64,000 bases of DNA, taken from NCBI GenBank assembly GCA_950295325.1, contig OX485809.1, positions 3,534,001 through 3,598,000 of the forward strand, in the 5' to 3' direction. Shown in pieces: positions 12,743-25,794 of the stretch. How positions within the stretch are numbered: the first letter of the stretch is position 1; each line of letters begins with the position of its first letter. The notes below the pieces were generated by a model that worked only from the letters and a program-made list of their open reading frames with translations, had not been told where the DNA came from and made no database searches. This stretch comes from Polytrichum commune (taxonomy: Eukaryota > Streptophyta > Polytrichopsida > Polytrichales > Polytrichaceae). A program made the position numbers and the translations under genes.

Positions 12743-13302
12743 GCTTATGTGACTTTTATGTTGTGAAATTGATAACACCAATCAGCCATGTTTGTTGGCT
12801 CTTTATTATATATGCATGTATCGATCAAAGAATATTGACAACAACATGTGTTTTTAAGCCGACTCTTGAATTGGAGTGCTCACGCAACATCTAGGGTCCA
12901 AGGAGAATCCAACGATGACCATTGGTTGACCACTTTAGCACTACAATGTCTAAAGAGGTTACAACAGGACTAGTAAGGGGGGAATAAATAGTGGTCCTTT
13001 TGTCTAAAAGTTCACATTCACGTACAAGGCGAATGTGCTCATGAAGTAAGTTATGAGAGGCGGCAATTGCTTCATGGAAGTTGTGTATGAAATGAGATTG
13101 TATCATCTAAGAAAAGGGATAAAAATAGGGTGAAGAGATGAACAAATTGTTGAGATTTATTTGTTGCAAATGTTGTGGCAATTGTCTGCCATGGCAGTAT
13201 GTGATCATCCATATTATGATAGATGGCAAGGTTTCCATAACATTATCCAGTTGAGTATGGAGGGTGTGTGGGGCCGGGAATAAGTCATATACCATTTGAG
13301 AA
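12743..13302. other. Intergenic, no gene seen
   Basis: No domain, bounded element or RNA gene recognised between MITE A copy 1 and repeat C copy 2. Confidence 0.45.
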
Positions 13303-13770
13303 CTATACACTTTGAACTCCATAATATCACACATGTGGTAACCAAAGTGCACGTGTTATTACGGACTTTTGTAGTGTTAACATGGATGCGTGATAATATA
13401 GAACTAGGGTAGTATGTGACATTATGGAATAACACAAAGTGCAACATTTCAATGGTGTGGTGTGGTCTCCTCCACTTGACCTTCCCGGGCGATGTGGCAT
13501 ATGCATGCACCGACAATTTAACAAGTGGGAGAAGAAGAAGAAGAATAAGAATAATTAGGTGACACTCCACATATTGACACATGGCGCAATGCAAGGGTGT
13601 GGGTTGACTTCTTTGGTGGGTTGCATTGATGACAAAATTTGTGATACAAGGGAGAGAAATGTGATAATAAGGAGTGAGATTTGATCTACAAACATCCGTT
13701 CCCTAGGATTTTGGGATATTAAAGAGTGAGTGACATTATGAGGGTTGATATTATAGAGTTTAGGGTGTAC
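13303..13770. repeat. Dispersed repeat C, copy 2
   Basis: Second copy of the 5255-5625 repeat, with the same two halves in the same order and about 100 bp of extra sequence between them. Several overlapping short open frames on the - strand appear in both copies but lack any known domain. Confidence 0.6.
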
Positions 13771-14572
13771 CATGGTTATTATCTTACCAACAATGTCATA
13801 CGAGATTTAGTATGATAAACTTGGGTCCGGTATCGTCATTGAATATTATTAAAATGAAATGGTTGATGGCAGTTGAATAATTTTTTGTCAAGCAAAAACA
13901 ATTACGGTAAATAATGTGGGTAGATGTATAGTGTAGCTCACAAATTTTGGTCCATGACACCTACCAAGGGTAATGGTAAAAACAAGGCCATCCCAACTTT
14001 ATTGTCAATTAATTCAATTGGGTCCACCTAGATTGTATCGAGGTCTCCAACCTTGACTTAGTCGTCAATAAGGCTAAATAATAATAATAATAATAATTCT
14101 TGGGCTTTGCAATGTTTTGCCGCTTTTCCACCCTCCCCCTCAATAGGAGTGGGAAAATTTTACATGTGACTTACTATGGACAACCTTATAGTGGTCCACA
14201 ATATACACCATCATGCATGTGTAATTAACGTACAACCCTAGTTATACTTGTTTTGCCCCATGATACACCCACCTCCTTTATGTAGGTTGGAAGAATCTCA
14301 AATGCACCACCCTTTTTTTAATTGATGAGAAATATTGTAACCCATAACGCGAACCTCCAAACATCATGTGTTGATAAATAAGTTATAGCATTCGTCTCAA
14401 ATGTTTTTGGTGTGGAAATAAGCTCAACAATGCAGCTCACGCTCTCCACCATAAAGACTGTAGTAAATAAAGAAACAAAGAAATAAAGAATCCTTTCCAA
14501 TTGTTGGGTCATAAGTGGGTCCTCAATCAAAACGATTTACTACCTAAGCGCTTCTTCCATGCAAAAGCAATT
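13771..14572. other. Intergenic, no gene seen
   Basis: Contains a short (AAT)n run at about 14077-14096. No other supportable feature. Confidence 0.5.
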
Positions 14573-14708
14573 CATAACAGTATTCAAATCCATAACAATG
14601 TTGTGTGGGACTCACAATATTCCACACAATATTCTCCACATTTAGATTGAATGTGGGAAATACCTAGGAATATTGAGTGGAATTTTATCAGTTCCGCAAA
14701 ACACTTGA
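14573..14708. mobile_element. MITE A, copy 2 (right end lost)
   Basis: Same left end and inner arms as the other MITE A copies ('ccataacaatgttgtgtggg'). The right terminal part after 'ttccgcaaaacact' is missing and is replaced by a separate hairpin starting at 14702. Confidence 0.55.
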
Positions 14709-14812
14709 TTACATACTCTTCCATTTCTCAAGCATAAGAGTGTTGCAATGACTAAGGTAGACGTGCCCAATTTGGTTATGACACCTATATTTGAAGAGTA
14801 TGTAATCAAGTG
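14702..14812. repeat. Inverted repeat, 20-bp arms
   Basis: CACTTGATTACATACTCTTC at 14702-14721 is perfectly repeated in inverse at 14793-14812, about 70 bp apart. It sits where MITE A copy 2 loses its right end, so it may be a small foldback insertion. Confidence 0.6.
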
Positions 14813-14814
14813 GT

Positions 14815-15060
14815 GGTTCCAAGAAAGAACACCAAAAAGACATGTGTTCAAAAGAGATTGGACTACATGCTCAAAATAATGTTAACCATTCTAGGCTCAA
14901 TAGTCAACATAATTGGGGGGGGGGGGGGACTTTTACGACCATTTAATGAGCTCAAAATTTTCCACTTTGATAATGAATGAGTTCCAAAAATGAACAAGAA
15001 AATGGCTATGGCCTTCATATAGACGTGCTAGTCATCTCGTACTAATTGCGTGTTCCATAT
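14815..15060 (+). repeat. Dispersed repeat D copy
   Basis: Contains the family core 'caaaagagattggactacat', followed by 'cattctaggctcaatag' and a distal 'cactttgataatgaatgag' stretch. The same order of landmarks occurs at 35535-35830. It includes a run of 14 G at 14915-14928. No coding content. Confidence 0.6.
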
Positions 15061-16157
15061 CCTAGGAGCAACAAGCTAGTAACAAAAGGTAACCATTTAA
15101 GAACCATTTACCTTATATCACTTGATGACTATCACTATTATTTATTTTTCACTTCTCAAGCATTTACATACTGCTACAGATAACCTACTTGGAAGTCATT
15201 TTCTCTACTCATTACCGACAATCGTCCACAAGTTAGTTCAAGTTTTCCCGTGCAAGTGACACTTCCTCCCCACGGTTCACATGCTTAAATCAACCAGTGA
15301 CCAATATCCATTAAATTTAGTCATTCATCCTTTTCTTCTTCTTCCTCTTCTTCCGCTTTTCATGTCCCCACTATGAAAACAAAAACAAAGCCCTACACCA
15401 CACCACCATTGGTGCCCCTACGAGGCGGTCCTAAGGTGGCTTATTAGCGGTTGATTCATTCCCAAGGACATAGGCATTGCTCTTGGGAATGGGTCATCGG
15501 GTGTTGGGAACAAGTAGGTAAGCTTAGTGCCTACCTAGGGAGGGATGTCTTTTGCAATTGGAAACCTTCCGGGAAGTCGGAACCGGTCTTCCTCCTTCAC
15601 ATCGAGCCGAGTGGGTCCGGTCCCTACTCCTCATGCCTTTCGTTTCCTTATTCGATTGTGCTTGACATTCTACGCCTTTGGCTTTGGCTTCGGGTTGTGT
15701 TTGCTTTTGTCGGCAAATGTGGCCGAGAAATGTGTGCCGACCAAACTTGACCCTTTCATGGACGGACGCCCCACCACTTGTCATGTGGGAAAGGCACACA
15801 ACACACAAAACCACTAAGTTATTGAACGTCACGATTGCAAGTCACGGCCTCAAATTGCATGGAGTGAGTGTGCACATGCGACGCCCTTTGTAATGAGTTA
15901 GATAGAAACTAAGTTACAAGCACCGAAAGGTGGGGTGGGGAGGTGAGGTGAGGGTTGATGAGACGGCACGGGCCCCATTGGTGTTCTATTCATGTTTTTT
16001 AATGGGTGGTAATGAAAATCCCAACTATGGTTTCCCTTTATGGATATTGAGGGGTGTTTTTGAGCCTTTGGACCTTACAACCTTTTATAATGGTTCCTCC
16101 AAAACATGAGCAATTTCTTTTCTCCTTTGAGCTTCATTCTTGGTTCGGATCATTAAT
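15061..16157. other. Intergenic; GC-richer patch, no gene recognised
   Basis: The stretch 15415-15880 is richer in GC than its surroundings and has open frames on both strands (longest about 100 codons). None contains a known domain, and no inverted ends were found. It may be a worn gene fragment or element; no function is assigned. Confidence 0.35.
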
Positions 16158-16410
16158 CACTATATTCGTTAATTTGAGACTTTCTCTTGTCTCAAATTAA
16201 TATATGGACCACAACAACACGGTCTAATGTTTGGGTCGTCCTACCTAAACCATCTTGATATGAGTTCTTAATTGGGTTCTTGATATGAACACCCGCTTCA
16301 AAGTATTTGCATCTTACAACATTCTCCAATATATGTGTGATTTTATCCATGTTCTTATATTTGTAACTGTCTCAAAATGCCAAAAAAATCCCAAATTAAC
16401 AAATATAGTG
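16158..16410. mobile_element. CACTA-ended MITE, copy 1
   Basis: Left end CACTATATTCGTTAATTTG and right end (reverse complement) CACTATATTTGTTAATTTG pair almost perfectly. A second inner hairpin 'gagac...gtctc' follows each left end. The termini CACTA/TAGTG suit the CACTA superfamily, but the 3-bp flanks (AAT and ATA) do not match, so the class is tentative. Partner copy at 34042-34284. Confidence 0.55.
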
Positions 16411-16489
16411 ATAAGTGTTCTCTTCCAAAATGATGCCATGTAGAAGACTAGTGATGGCCCACACTGGATACTAGCTTGGTGACTATATC

Positions 16490-16612
<123 letters not shown>

Positions 16613-17124
16613 TTTTCAAAAACAAAAGGCGAGAGCAAATCATCACACAATTGTGTGCATCTCATTCATCTAACATAAAAAAAAAAACCCTGAAGTAGTA
16701 TGCAATTTATTTTTTAAGGTTGAAATTGACATTATAATTTTTTTGTTAGATTATGACAATTACATTTTGTAAGATGTAGCAATGAGCTTTCCATTTAATT
16801 ACACCAAATATACATCCAATTGCTTGTCATGCACATTCAGGAACTACAAATGTACATGCAAGGTGTACCAATGTATTCCCTTTGAACAACACTGAAGCCA
16901 ACCCAAAGATTGCATGTGGCATTTTCCATGCATTGAATTGTATGTGGAGGGCAAGTTGTTGTTGTTGTTGCTAGAACCGTCTCCCAAAAATCACTGCCCC
17001 TCATGAACTATAAGTTTTGATGAGGAAACCCAAACCCCACTTCACAAGCAGTAAATTGCATGCAAAGTGCTTGGAAGTGAAATGTATTGTGGAAAAGGTA
17101 GACAACCATTATTTGGTTATTTTT

Positions 17125-17400
17125 CTTCTTAGGACACTTATATTTGAGAAGTAAGTGGGTTGGTGTGCCCCTAAGAATGGATACCAAACAAGCGCGTGTT
17201 TCAAAAAAATCAGATTGTGTGTTCAAAATGTGATAACTTCACTTTGACAATGCATAAGATATTTATGTGAGCTTCAAAAATCATGAGAAAAGTAGCGATG
17301 CCGAACTCAATTTGGATTTCCTAACCATCTTATATGTACTTAATTGCATGTTTCAACATCCTTGGAGAAGTGGGTTGGCAAAAAACAAAGGTATCCATTT
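17125..17400 (+). repeat. Dispersed repeat D copy (diverged)
   Basis: Shares with 35535-35830 the order: 'ggataccaaacaagcgcgtg', 'gattgtgtgttcaaaatg', 'cactttgacaatgcataaga', then 'tttggatttcctaaccatct'. No coding content. Confidence 0.5.
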
Positions 17401-17654
17401 AAGACCCATGTACATACATCCACCTTGATAGAGATCTCGACTTTGGATTAGGGCTAAGTGACTAAATGCCCTTCCTATAACAGGGTTCAGTTACATTGGA
17501 TTTCCGTGACCCAAATCCATGCTAGAGCGCTTCCCTGATTTTATCTTAACTCATAGAAATTATAACAGTCCTTTATGTAGTTCCAAATTCAGACATAGAC
17601 ATACATACATACATACATACAATATTACTATAGTCTTACCATTGACTTATTCAA

Positions 17655-17818
17655 TAACATTATTCAAATCCATAACAATGTTATGTGGGACATATAGTTT
17701 TCCACGTAGCATTCCCGGATATGTCCCAAATTCAGTCTAAATGTGGGGAATATTTGGGAATGCTACGTGGAACACATTTGGTCTCACATAACAATATTAT
17801 GGATCTGAGTAATGTTAT
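17655..17818. mobile_element. MITE A, copy 3
   Basis: Full-length palindromic copy. ACATTATTCAAATCCATAAC at the left and GGATCTGAGTAATGT at the right are each flanked by TA. The inner arms 'ttccacgtagcattccc' and 'gggaatgctacgtgga' pair well. Confidence 0.7.
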
Positions 17819-20437
17819 GATTTTGTAGTTATGTTTTCTAAATGACGAGAAAGTGTGTCTTGTTTACTTAGCGTTTATTTCCAAATTTCAAGTTTAGTAA
17901 TTTAGTAGATCATAGTCAAATCCTCCACATGCCGTTTGCTCACTTGCATGCATGGCAGGGGTGGATTGTTTTTTCGTAGTTGGAACCATCTCCCGGTTGC
18001 AAACAAAAACATTGCCCCTCCATGTATAATAGATGCCTCACTTTGCCCCTTCTTGGTCTTGGGCCCTCATCCAAAGGCTTCTGGTCCAATTTGCACCTCT
18101 CTTCCAATTTACATCCCCCCATCTAAAGTGCCCCTAACACATTGTCATAACAAGACATCGGATCACATGTCCATGGTAGCCCTCGTGAAAGAAAACCCAA
18201 TGGTCACTTGGATAATTAAACTCGCTAATCCTCACATTCAATGTTGCAGTCTTTCAACGTTACAACAAGTGTTTTAGGGAATGCCATGGGAAACACCAAA
18301 GTACACTCCCATCTTGTTCTTTATTGTTAAGAACCATTGAGAACAAATAAAAACACAAACCGCATATACAATTTAGCATTATAACAAAGAGACAATGTTA
18401 CACCCATTGTTACATTCATTGGGAAGGTCATATTACCCTAGGCAATACCTTGTAGTAACCTAGAGGCAACATGGATGGACATGTTTTGAAACACGTGTAT
18501 TTATAAGATCACATTGGTAACCATCATGGGAAACTATGATAAGGCATATTAACCCTCAATTCGGTAATAACTTAAGTGTTTCTTGAGATTTTGAAAGAAT
18601 TATGAAATATATTTCCTAAAAGAAATCCATATAGATGCTTGTGATCACAAAATTGGTCAAGTTTGTTGATGGTTGACTATTGTAGATTATATGTGAGATG
18701 TGAATGTAGATGGGATTGGTTTCTTAGCCCCCTTCATATGTGGGCACTTAATATGCATATGATAGTTACTTGCGAGACTAGGATGAGCATGAACATACCC
18801 CCTTTAAGGTATGTGGGTTTTAACTTGGTTCATTTCTCATGTTCTCCATCTTTTACCGGTTGGAGCTACACGAAATTTAAGTTGCCTTAGCAAATTTATG
18901 ATGAAGCATCATCAACAAAAATTGGACTAAAAATCAAACCTCTCTTGATTTAGTTATGGTTTGGCCTCTCTTGAAAGTGCAAAGTTTGTTGATTCCTTAG
19001 CTTAATACATAGGTTCTCTCATTGTGTTCATTATCGAGCGAGAAGTAGTTGACAAAATTCAAAGATGTGGTCTATAACGTTGTCCAGCTATTATTAGCCA
19101 TTCCATTCTAAATAATAGCAATACACTGCTTCACAATGACTTTCAACTTGAATATGTTAGTGCAGTGTTATGCTCTTGGAATAAACAAAATATAATTCTA
19201 AATAGAGTATGGCTTATTCTTGGTTCCACCCAACGTACATACCCAACCAAATGATGTTATATCCAATATTTTTTGGAGCATTTGTCTTTATGGTGGTTGT
19301 TCTTTGATTATCTCCTAACCACACACCAATCAAATAAAGGTGTATGATTAAGAAAAGTAACTGAACGACACTTGCATACCTTAACATGTTTTGTTTTCTC
19401 AACGAAAGGCATATATGGGCCTGTAATATCCATAAGGTGGTGAGCATTGATGAGATGGATGATCCCCTATGGCTTTCAAGGAAACTCTCCCATACTTACG
19501 TAGTGTTGAAGTGAATATGGACAAACAAAAAAAGGCCGAACAATACTAATGCATACGATTGTATCATTTGCGCTATCAACACATGCAATCTGCAAAATAA
19601 CATGTTTTGGAGGAAGAAAGCACAAGAATATGATGGAAACCCATGCTTTGAGAAGCAATATGGTCTGAACACTAATGTAGATGTGGATTTAGATTTCGCA
19701 AATAACAAAATGCTTAGATTTACGTAATGCATGGACCCGTGCACCCCACACCCATCTTCAAAGAGCATTGTCATTTTGAAAACCGGGCAATGGAGGAATG
19801 GAATTAGAAGTACTTAAACACTCATACACGAGGATTTGAAGGTTCCTTTCCTCTTGTCCAAGGTATGATGATCCTTTCCAAAGTTATTTCTAGAATATTA
19901 TGAGACATTGTTGTTGTTGTTGTTAGAAAATGTTACGTTTTATCCATGTCAAACACGTCTCCACACACCATCCTACAATAGAGATGCTCTAAATATACCG
20001 TGTACTTGATCAAGGTAAGAGGATGATAATTCCATGTGATTGATTTTCTTGACCATGTCCTTTCAATGGTCATACTAAAACATCGAAGAACATGTTATAG
20101 CTCACTAATTTGCAGGTGGGCCCTTTGAGCGGCCGCTCCTTTGATTTGTCAAACACGTCCTTATTAGAGCTAGTTAACGCTATTCCCATGCTCGTTCTAA
20201 GGCCGGGAATGTCGATAGAGAATCAACTTGTGCGTGATGTGTGCGACTCGTTTCTCCAAACTTGTAACGCTAAAAATCTAAGGGATGCGGGCCTTCATCA
20301 TGTACTTTTTTCTTGATCGAAAACCTATGTTTGAGTGATTTTTGGTCAGGTGTGGATCCAAGAACGGACATGAGAAAGACACATGGTTTAAAGAGCTAGG
20401 ACTAGGTCCTCCAAATTTATTAACTGCTCTAGACTTA
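17819..20437. other. Intergenic repeats, no gene recognised
   Basis: Worn repeat D pieces are suspected near 19200-19330 (reverse complement) and near 20330-20390 ('ggatccaagaacggacatga'). Short (TTG)n runs occur near 19908-19923. Several open frames of 60-110 codons contain no recognised domain, including 17936-18277 (+) and 20110-20316 (+). Confidence 0.4.
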
Positions 20438-20790
20438 GGGCCGGTTCACACTATGCCCAAGTTGAGAGGAGAAGCGTCACTTTTCTGGACCAAACTATGT
20501 CGAGAGGAGAAGCTATATTCAAAATTTTAATATTTTAATGAAAAAAAAGTTCGGCCTCTCGACAAAAGTTTGGGTCGAGCATTTTGCTCGACCCAAACTT
20601 GGCTCAAGAGGCCGAACTCTTGGTGTCATAACTTCCTAAAAGTGCTGCCACCTAGACTCTTTTGGAGGCGACGTCCTTTGGACTTCGGCCTCTAATGTGA
20701 AGGCCGAGAGGACGGATTTTGGACATTTCTGCATTTTCATTGGTCCAAACGCTTCTCCTCTCGAAGTTTGGCCATAGTGTGAACCGGCCC
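20438..20790. mobile_element. Harbinger/Tourist-like MITE, 353 bp
   Basis: TIRs begin GGGCCGGTTCACACTATG on both sides and extend about 38 bp with a few mismatches. The flanks are TTA (20435-20437) and TTA (20791-20793), the TWA target expected for PIF/Harbinger. The centre folds into a strong hairpin (20549-20617) whose loop is TTTT. Its ends are like those of the 3599-4744 element, but the interior is different. Confidence 0.8.
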
Positions 20791-20897
20791 TTAATACTCA
20801 ACACAATTGGGAGGACACCGTTATTTATGTAAAGAATCAACACTCATGCTCTTTTGATAGGCATTAAGTTAGTGTATTAAGCAACGTCCGATACCTA

Positions 20898-22595
20898 CAC
20901 CCTAACCTTGATAATATCACACTTGTTAATAGAACACCTTGATATTGTCACCTAAAAGTTTGAAACCGATTTCCATAGTGTAAAACTCCCTCGTTATTAT
21001 CACTATCACCCTTGATAATGTCACATTTTTTTTTCAAAATTTGTAGTGTAAGTGTGATAATAACAAGTAACATGGATGAAAAAAGGCCGGATGGACAACA
21101 AATTCTATGGATGATAAATTCTACAGATGGAGTCGGAGTTGCATTGGCCATGGCAAAGATCCCATTCATATTGAAGAAATATGATCCAGAAGACATCTTC
21201 AATTTTGATGAGACAGGTTTGTATTATAGAGCCTCTCCTTATAAGACTTTGAATATTGGGAAGGTGAAAGGAAATAAGAAAAAGAAGGACCGTGTGACAT
21301 TGGGGCTTTGCACTAATATCTCATGGAAGGAGCGATTGAAGCTTGTTTTCATTCACAAAGCAGCACGTCCCAAATGTTTTCCTCGGAATTTTGATCCAAA
21401 TAGGACAGTACACTATTATTCTAACAATTCAGCCTGGATGAATGGTGATGTTTTTACACATTGGGTGAAGAGTGAGAACCGAAGAATGGCATTGAAAGAC
21501 AAAAATATTTGCATTATTATGGATAATGCAGGAAGCCATGATATTCATGGTGAGGTCAAGAAAGTTATAGATGGGTTTAATGCTTTTGTACTCTCCCATA
21601 TCACTATCTTGTTCCTTCCACCAAATGTGACTTAAGTTGTTCAGCCTTTGGATCAAGGAGTGATTGCAGCATTCAAAATGTGTTATAAGCGCAAGCTTGT
21701 TGCCTGGACTTTGCAACAAATTGATAACAACTCAAATGAAGATTTGGGGAAATTGAATGTTGATGTCTTTCAAGCTATGCTATGGTGTGTGGCGGCATGG
21801 CATGAATTAGATGATCAAACCATTAGAAATTGTTGGAGAAAGTCCGCCATATTGCCTGCAGATATAAACAATCTTGATGAACGTATGAAGTCCAAAATGG
21901 AGGAAGCAACTTTGGAATTGGGTAGACTCATCACCGCATTAAATTTGGGTTTGGATGTTGAAGGCAAGCCTGTAGAAAAGCTTTGTCCTTTGGAGTACAT
22001 AAACATGGAAGGTGAAGATGATTTTGAGGTGGAATTTTCTAATGAGGAGCTTGTGCAATTAGTGCAAGATGGCGAACATGTTCTTGATTCCATGGAAGTG
22101 GACCCATTGATTGTTGATAGCAGTGATGATGAGTCTAAAGTAGTGAAGCTAAGCGATGCACAAAATACATGCTAAAGATGTTTTGAATTTTATGGCTAGC
22201 CAAGGTTCTCAAATTTTCAGCACTCATGAGTTGTTAGAAATGGAAAAAATCCATGACAAACTCATTAGAATTGGTGTTGCACATTTAACATCAACAAAAC
22301 AATGTGACATTAGAAGCTTCTTTGTCTCTAGTGAGAGGTCTTTACCTGATCTCAATGACACATTATGATGTGCTCTTGTTGTTATTCACAATTTTGACTT
22401 AGATTTTACATTCAAAAACATTGAAGTCTCGTATTTGTTATTTTAAAAAAAAATTGTAATTATATTTTGATTTTCTACATATTTTTTGATAATATCACAT
22501 TATGCACAAAATGTGACATTATCAAGTATGTCACACCTTGTTTATATCACACTTTTTGGTGAAACGGAGGGTGTGACATTATCAAGGTTAGGGTG
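20898..22595 (+). mobile_element. Pogo/Tigger-like DNA transposon, 1698 bp
   Basis: Both ends are visible. The TIR of 25 bp begins CACCCTAACCTTGATAATAT on the left, and the right TIR matches its reverse complement with one mismatch. It is flanked by TA at 20896-20897 and 22596-22597. Copies of the TIR core (CTTGATAATGTCACA and variants) recur inside both ends (near 20938, 21009, 22486 and 22515), as expected of transposase-binding sites. The single gene inside is damaged. TA targets plus a DDE_1 transposase place it in the Tc1/mariner superfamily, pogo branch. Confidence 0.9.
21072..22368 (+). pseudogene. Pogo-like DDE transposase, decayed and N-terminally short
   Basis: Remnant of a CENP-B/Tigger-type transposase. 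The first catalytic Asp lies in FNFDETGLYYR, the second in CIIMDNAGSHD, and the third in VVQPLDQGVI, matching the DDE_1 family. The N-terminal helix-turn-helix DNA-binding half, normally about 150 residues, is absent: catalytic sequence begins about 40 codons after the first ATG. One TAA at 21633-21635 sits where the family has Gln, just before the third Asp, in an otherwise uninterrupted frame. The acidic C-terminal tail is continued in another frame from about 22156, implying a small indel. Good conservation around the catalytic residues suggests fairly recent loss. Confidence 0.85.
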
Positions 22596-23518
22596 TAATC
22601 CGATTTCTGTTAATGATAGTTCATCATAAATGCGCTAGTGTAAGACAAGTTTAGATGCTCATCAAGAGATGACCTAACTTAACACATCTCATGAAAAACT
22701 AACCGGAAAAACCACTCGTATGCTTTAATGAGGCGAAACCAAGTCCTTGTGAGGGAAGTGATAATGATCATGAGCCAACTTAAAATAACTAATTTTGTAA
22801 CTTAATCATGTCGGGTTCGTTCCATTTAAGGAGGACATCCAAAAATTTCTTAGGGACATGTTGATATCTTTCTAGTGCTCTTTATTGAATTGAAATATTT
22901 TCCACAAAATGTTCACAAAATAATTGGAGAGTTGCCTAAAAACTTAAGCTTGGACTGGTCATTTTTCAAACTCAACCGTCTCATCCGTAACTAGAGGTAA
23001 GCTCTCCATGTTCGTAGGGTGATTTACAAGATTGGCGAGTTCCGTCAAATGTTGCCCTTGAGGCCCCGTAATGTGGGGCTTTCCACCTATCGGTGGAGGA
23101 ATAGAGGCCAATTTATAGTAGAGGTGCCTATTCCCGATCAAGACCCATCAATAGTTTATTGGGTATCAGATATTTGATCATGTTGGGACTAAAATGTGAT
23201 TAGGTTGAGGATGAAAAATTGTCATGCCAGAATCAATAGTGTCATGATACATGTCTTGGTTTTGAGTGTTAAAGTGGGGGAGGAATGAACAGTTATGGCA
23301 AACTCTAGACATTGGTAATATATATGTTCGGGGCAACTTTTGACTTTAAATTTTTATTTGTATTTCAATTTAAGAAAGAATATGACAAAAAAGTTTGGAT
23401 TCCTCGTAATTTCTATCTTCCTACGTGGGGAAAATTTGCACCACCTTATACTTGTCCAGATTTGGCGCAAAATCTGTTAAGTGATCACTTATGAACGCCT
23501 CTACTCTAAAAGAAATTA
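22596..23518. other. Intergenic, no gene recognised
   Basis: Short open frames only. The - strand piece 22959-23141 has no match I can name. Confidence 0.45.
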
Positions 23519-23896
23519 GGTTCACATGGGTCCCAAGTCCTAAGTCCCAAGTCATTGGAGGTCAATCCGTGCATTCTTAGCCATTGAGAGCATGGAAGTT
23601 GGAACTGACCACTTCACACGGGGTCCGAACTCCTAAGTCCCAAGTATGACTTGAATGTCTACATGACAACCCTTTTGGAGGTGAGACTTGGAACTTGTGC
23701 TGAAAGTTGGATCAAGCAAAAAGCTAGACCCAACTCTCAACACAAGTCTTGTGATTTTTTTGCCTAAAATAATCGAAATCCGACTTTAATGAGAATTAAC
23801 CATATTTTAACGGTGTCTTGAGGCTCAAAAGTTGGGACTTAGCCTCCATGTTGGGAACTTGGGACTAGGGATTTGGGACCCCATGTCAGCCGGCCC
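23519..23896. mobile_element. Harbinger/Tourist-like MITE, 378 bp
   Basis: Flanked by TTA on both sides (23516-23518 and 23897-23899). The right end reads (reverse complement) GGGCCGGCTGACATGGGGTC; the left end, GGTTCACATGGGTCCCAAGT, has lost a few terminal bases. Inner inverted repeats of 'cccaagt' type continue for about 35 bp. The interior is rich in 'aagtcccaag' repeats. Confidence 0.65.
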
Positions 23897-25794
23897 TTAT
23901 ATTAGGGGTTTCAAGTACTTCTCCATGCAATTTGAAATCTCAGGCTCACCAACCAAGTTTTCCTCAAGTCCAAAGACTGGGTGTGTCATCATATGGCCTC
24001 AATCTAACCAATTCGGTGCTAGTGTTTTGGATGGCAATCCATGACTTTGAGGCCAATTTGGGGCCAAGATATGCTCTAATAATAATAACAATAATAATAA
24101 TTTGAATGAATTATAATACATGAGCTTCAAGTTGCATTTTTTGCAATCTTAGGTTCCCAAAAATCCATGTGTTATGAACATTGACAAAATTCATTATGAA
24201 ATGAAGGCAAAGGAAATTACATCTCTCAAGGAAAGTCATAACATTACTACGCAGTGTGTGTTCATTCCATGGGCCCTAAGAATATAACCATGGGATGCGC
24301 AAACCTTGCCTTTGGAGACTCTAATTTAGGTTGAGTTCCAATCATATTATGGTCATATTCCCATGGCCCAAAGTTGTTTAGTAGTGTTATGATCTACTAA
24401 TCATACCAGGACACTTATAATACCGAGGGGATGCAAGGAGAAAAATGTCTCCTCTTAAGTTTGTGCTTGATCCAACCGAAGAGAGATGATGATGATATAA
24501 ATGTTGGCTCCAGATGGAGCAAGCATGAATAAAGAGCCTCCTCGCATGCATGCTACTTCCTTCTTTCGGGATGACTAACATAACTATGATAGTGTGGGGG
24601 GTTTAGAATTATTTTGTTTAACTATAATAGTGGGTTGTGGTGTTGTCACCTAGGAGTCATGTGCGTTGGTTGGTGGGTGCCTACATTATAGGTTTGTTTG
24701 AAGCCCCAAGTTCAAAACCGTGTAAGGCTCCTTTGAGAATGATTCATATTGCCATCCCCTTACCCTGAATGCGGCCTTATTGGGGCTCACTTGCTACCCT
24801 TGAGGCTCTAAGGGCTTAATTTTGGCCTAGAAAGTTGTATTGTTAGTTGTTGGTCCACAATGGGTGGTTGGGCAGGGGGGGGGGGGCTGGCGGTGTGGCA
24901 ACTTGTCGATGAGTTCTCTTTGGTTAAGGACCAAACAAAGCAATAAGGGCTTGTTTACACTAGTGACAAAGGGCCACAACCATTGCTCTCCAAATTCTCC
25001 CACTGGTTGAAAATTGAGGGGTGATCCCACTCCCATTAACATTAGGTCACCAAAATCAAGGGTTGTTTTACACACTTGACTAAATACCATGAGAAAAAAA
25101 CAATTTAGGTTATCTCGTTGTCACAACCTTTCTGTCTAGAGTCATGATCAATAAAAATCCACATGGCTGTGGTCACGGTACGAAATGCTTAGACTTAGAC
25201 ACATGCTGAATGAAAAGTGGAGATTACGGTTTTCTTAATCAACAAGATCATCTAAAATGAGTATCTTTGATTTAAATAGAGTAAAGTGCCCCAGTATGAC
25301 ATGGCAAAGAGAAAGACAATGCGAGCTTAATTATGGGGCTGGCATGACTGAGAGATGCTTCACCTTGATCACAGCCTCAAGCTCATGTATAAACTTGGAA
25401 TGACTATGAATACGGAGAATGGCTATGGGACAAATGTAGATGCCATGTAGGCATTAGTCTTTCCAACCATGTGTATGATATGGTTTTGTAGGTGTGATTG
25501 TAATTGGGTTCGGACTACCAACTAGAGGGTTCAACAAATTAAAACTGTTCAAGGATTTAAGTTTCTTAATTAAAGTTGGCCGGTAGTCTGGACAGTCTAG
25601 TGTATTGGTTTGGGCTGGTTTTATAAAACTACTACACAACAAGTTGACCATGGATGAAGCAACAACTCTAATATTCTTGAATAATTGTGTGATTGTTCGG
25701 GAATATGCTCAATTTTCAGGTCAAACATATATGGAAATGAGTGATGCTAGAATTGGCTACTTGAAGTCGTGATGCTCACATAAGTGAAGTTGTG
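23897..25794. other. Intergenic, no gene recognised
   Basis: A lone Tourist-like end 'aagggcttgtttacactagt' occurs near 24946 after TAA, without a partner found. An AAT-rich run lies near 24078-24102 and a run of 12 G at 24875-24886. No coding domain. Confidence 0.4.
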
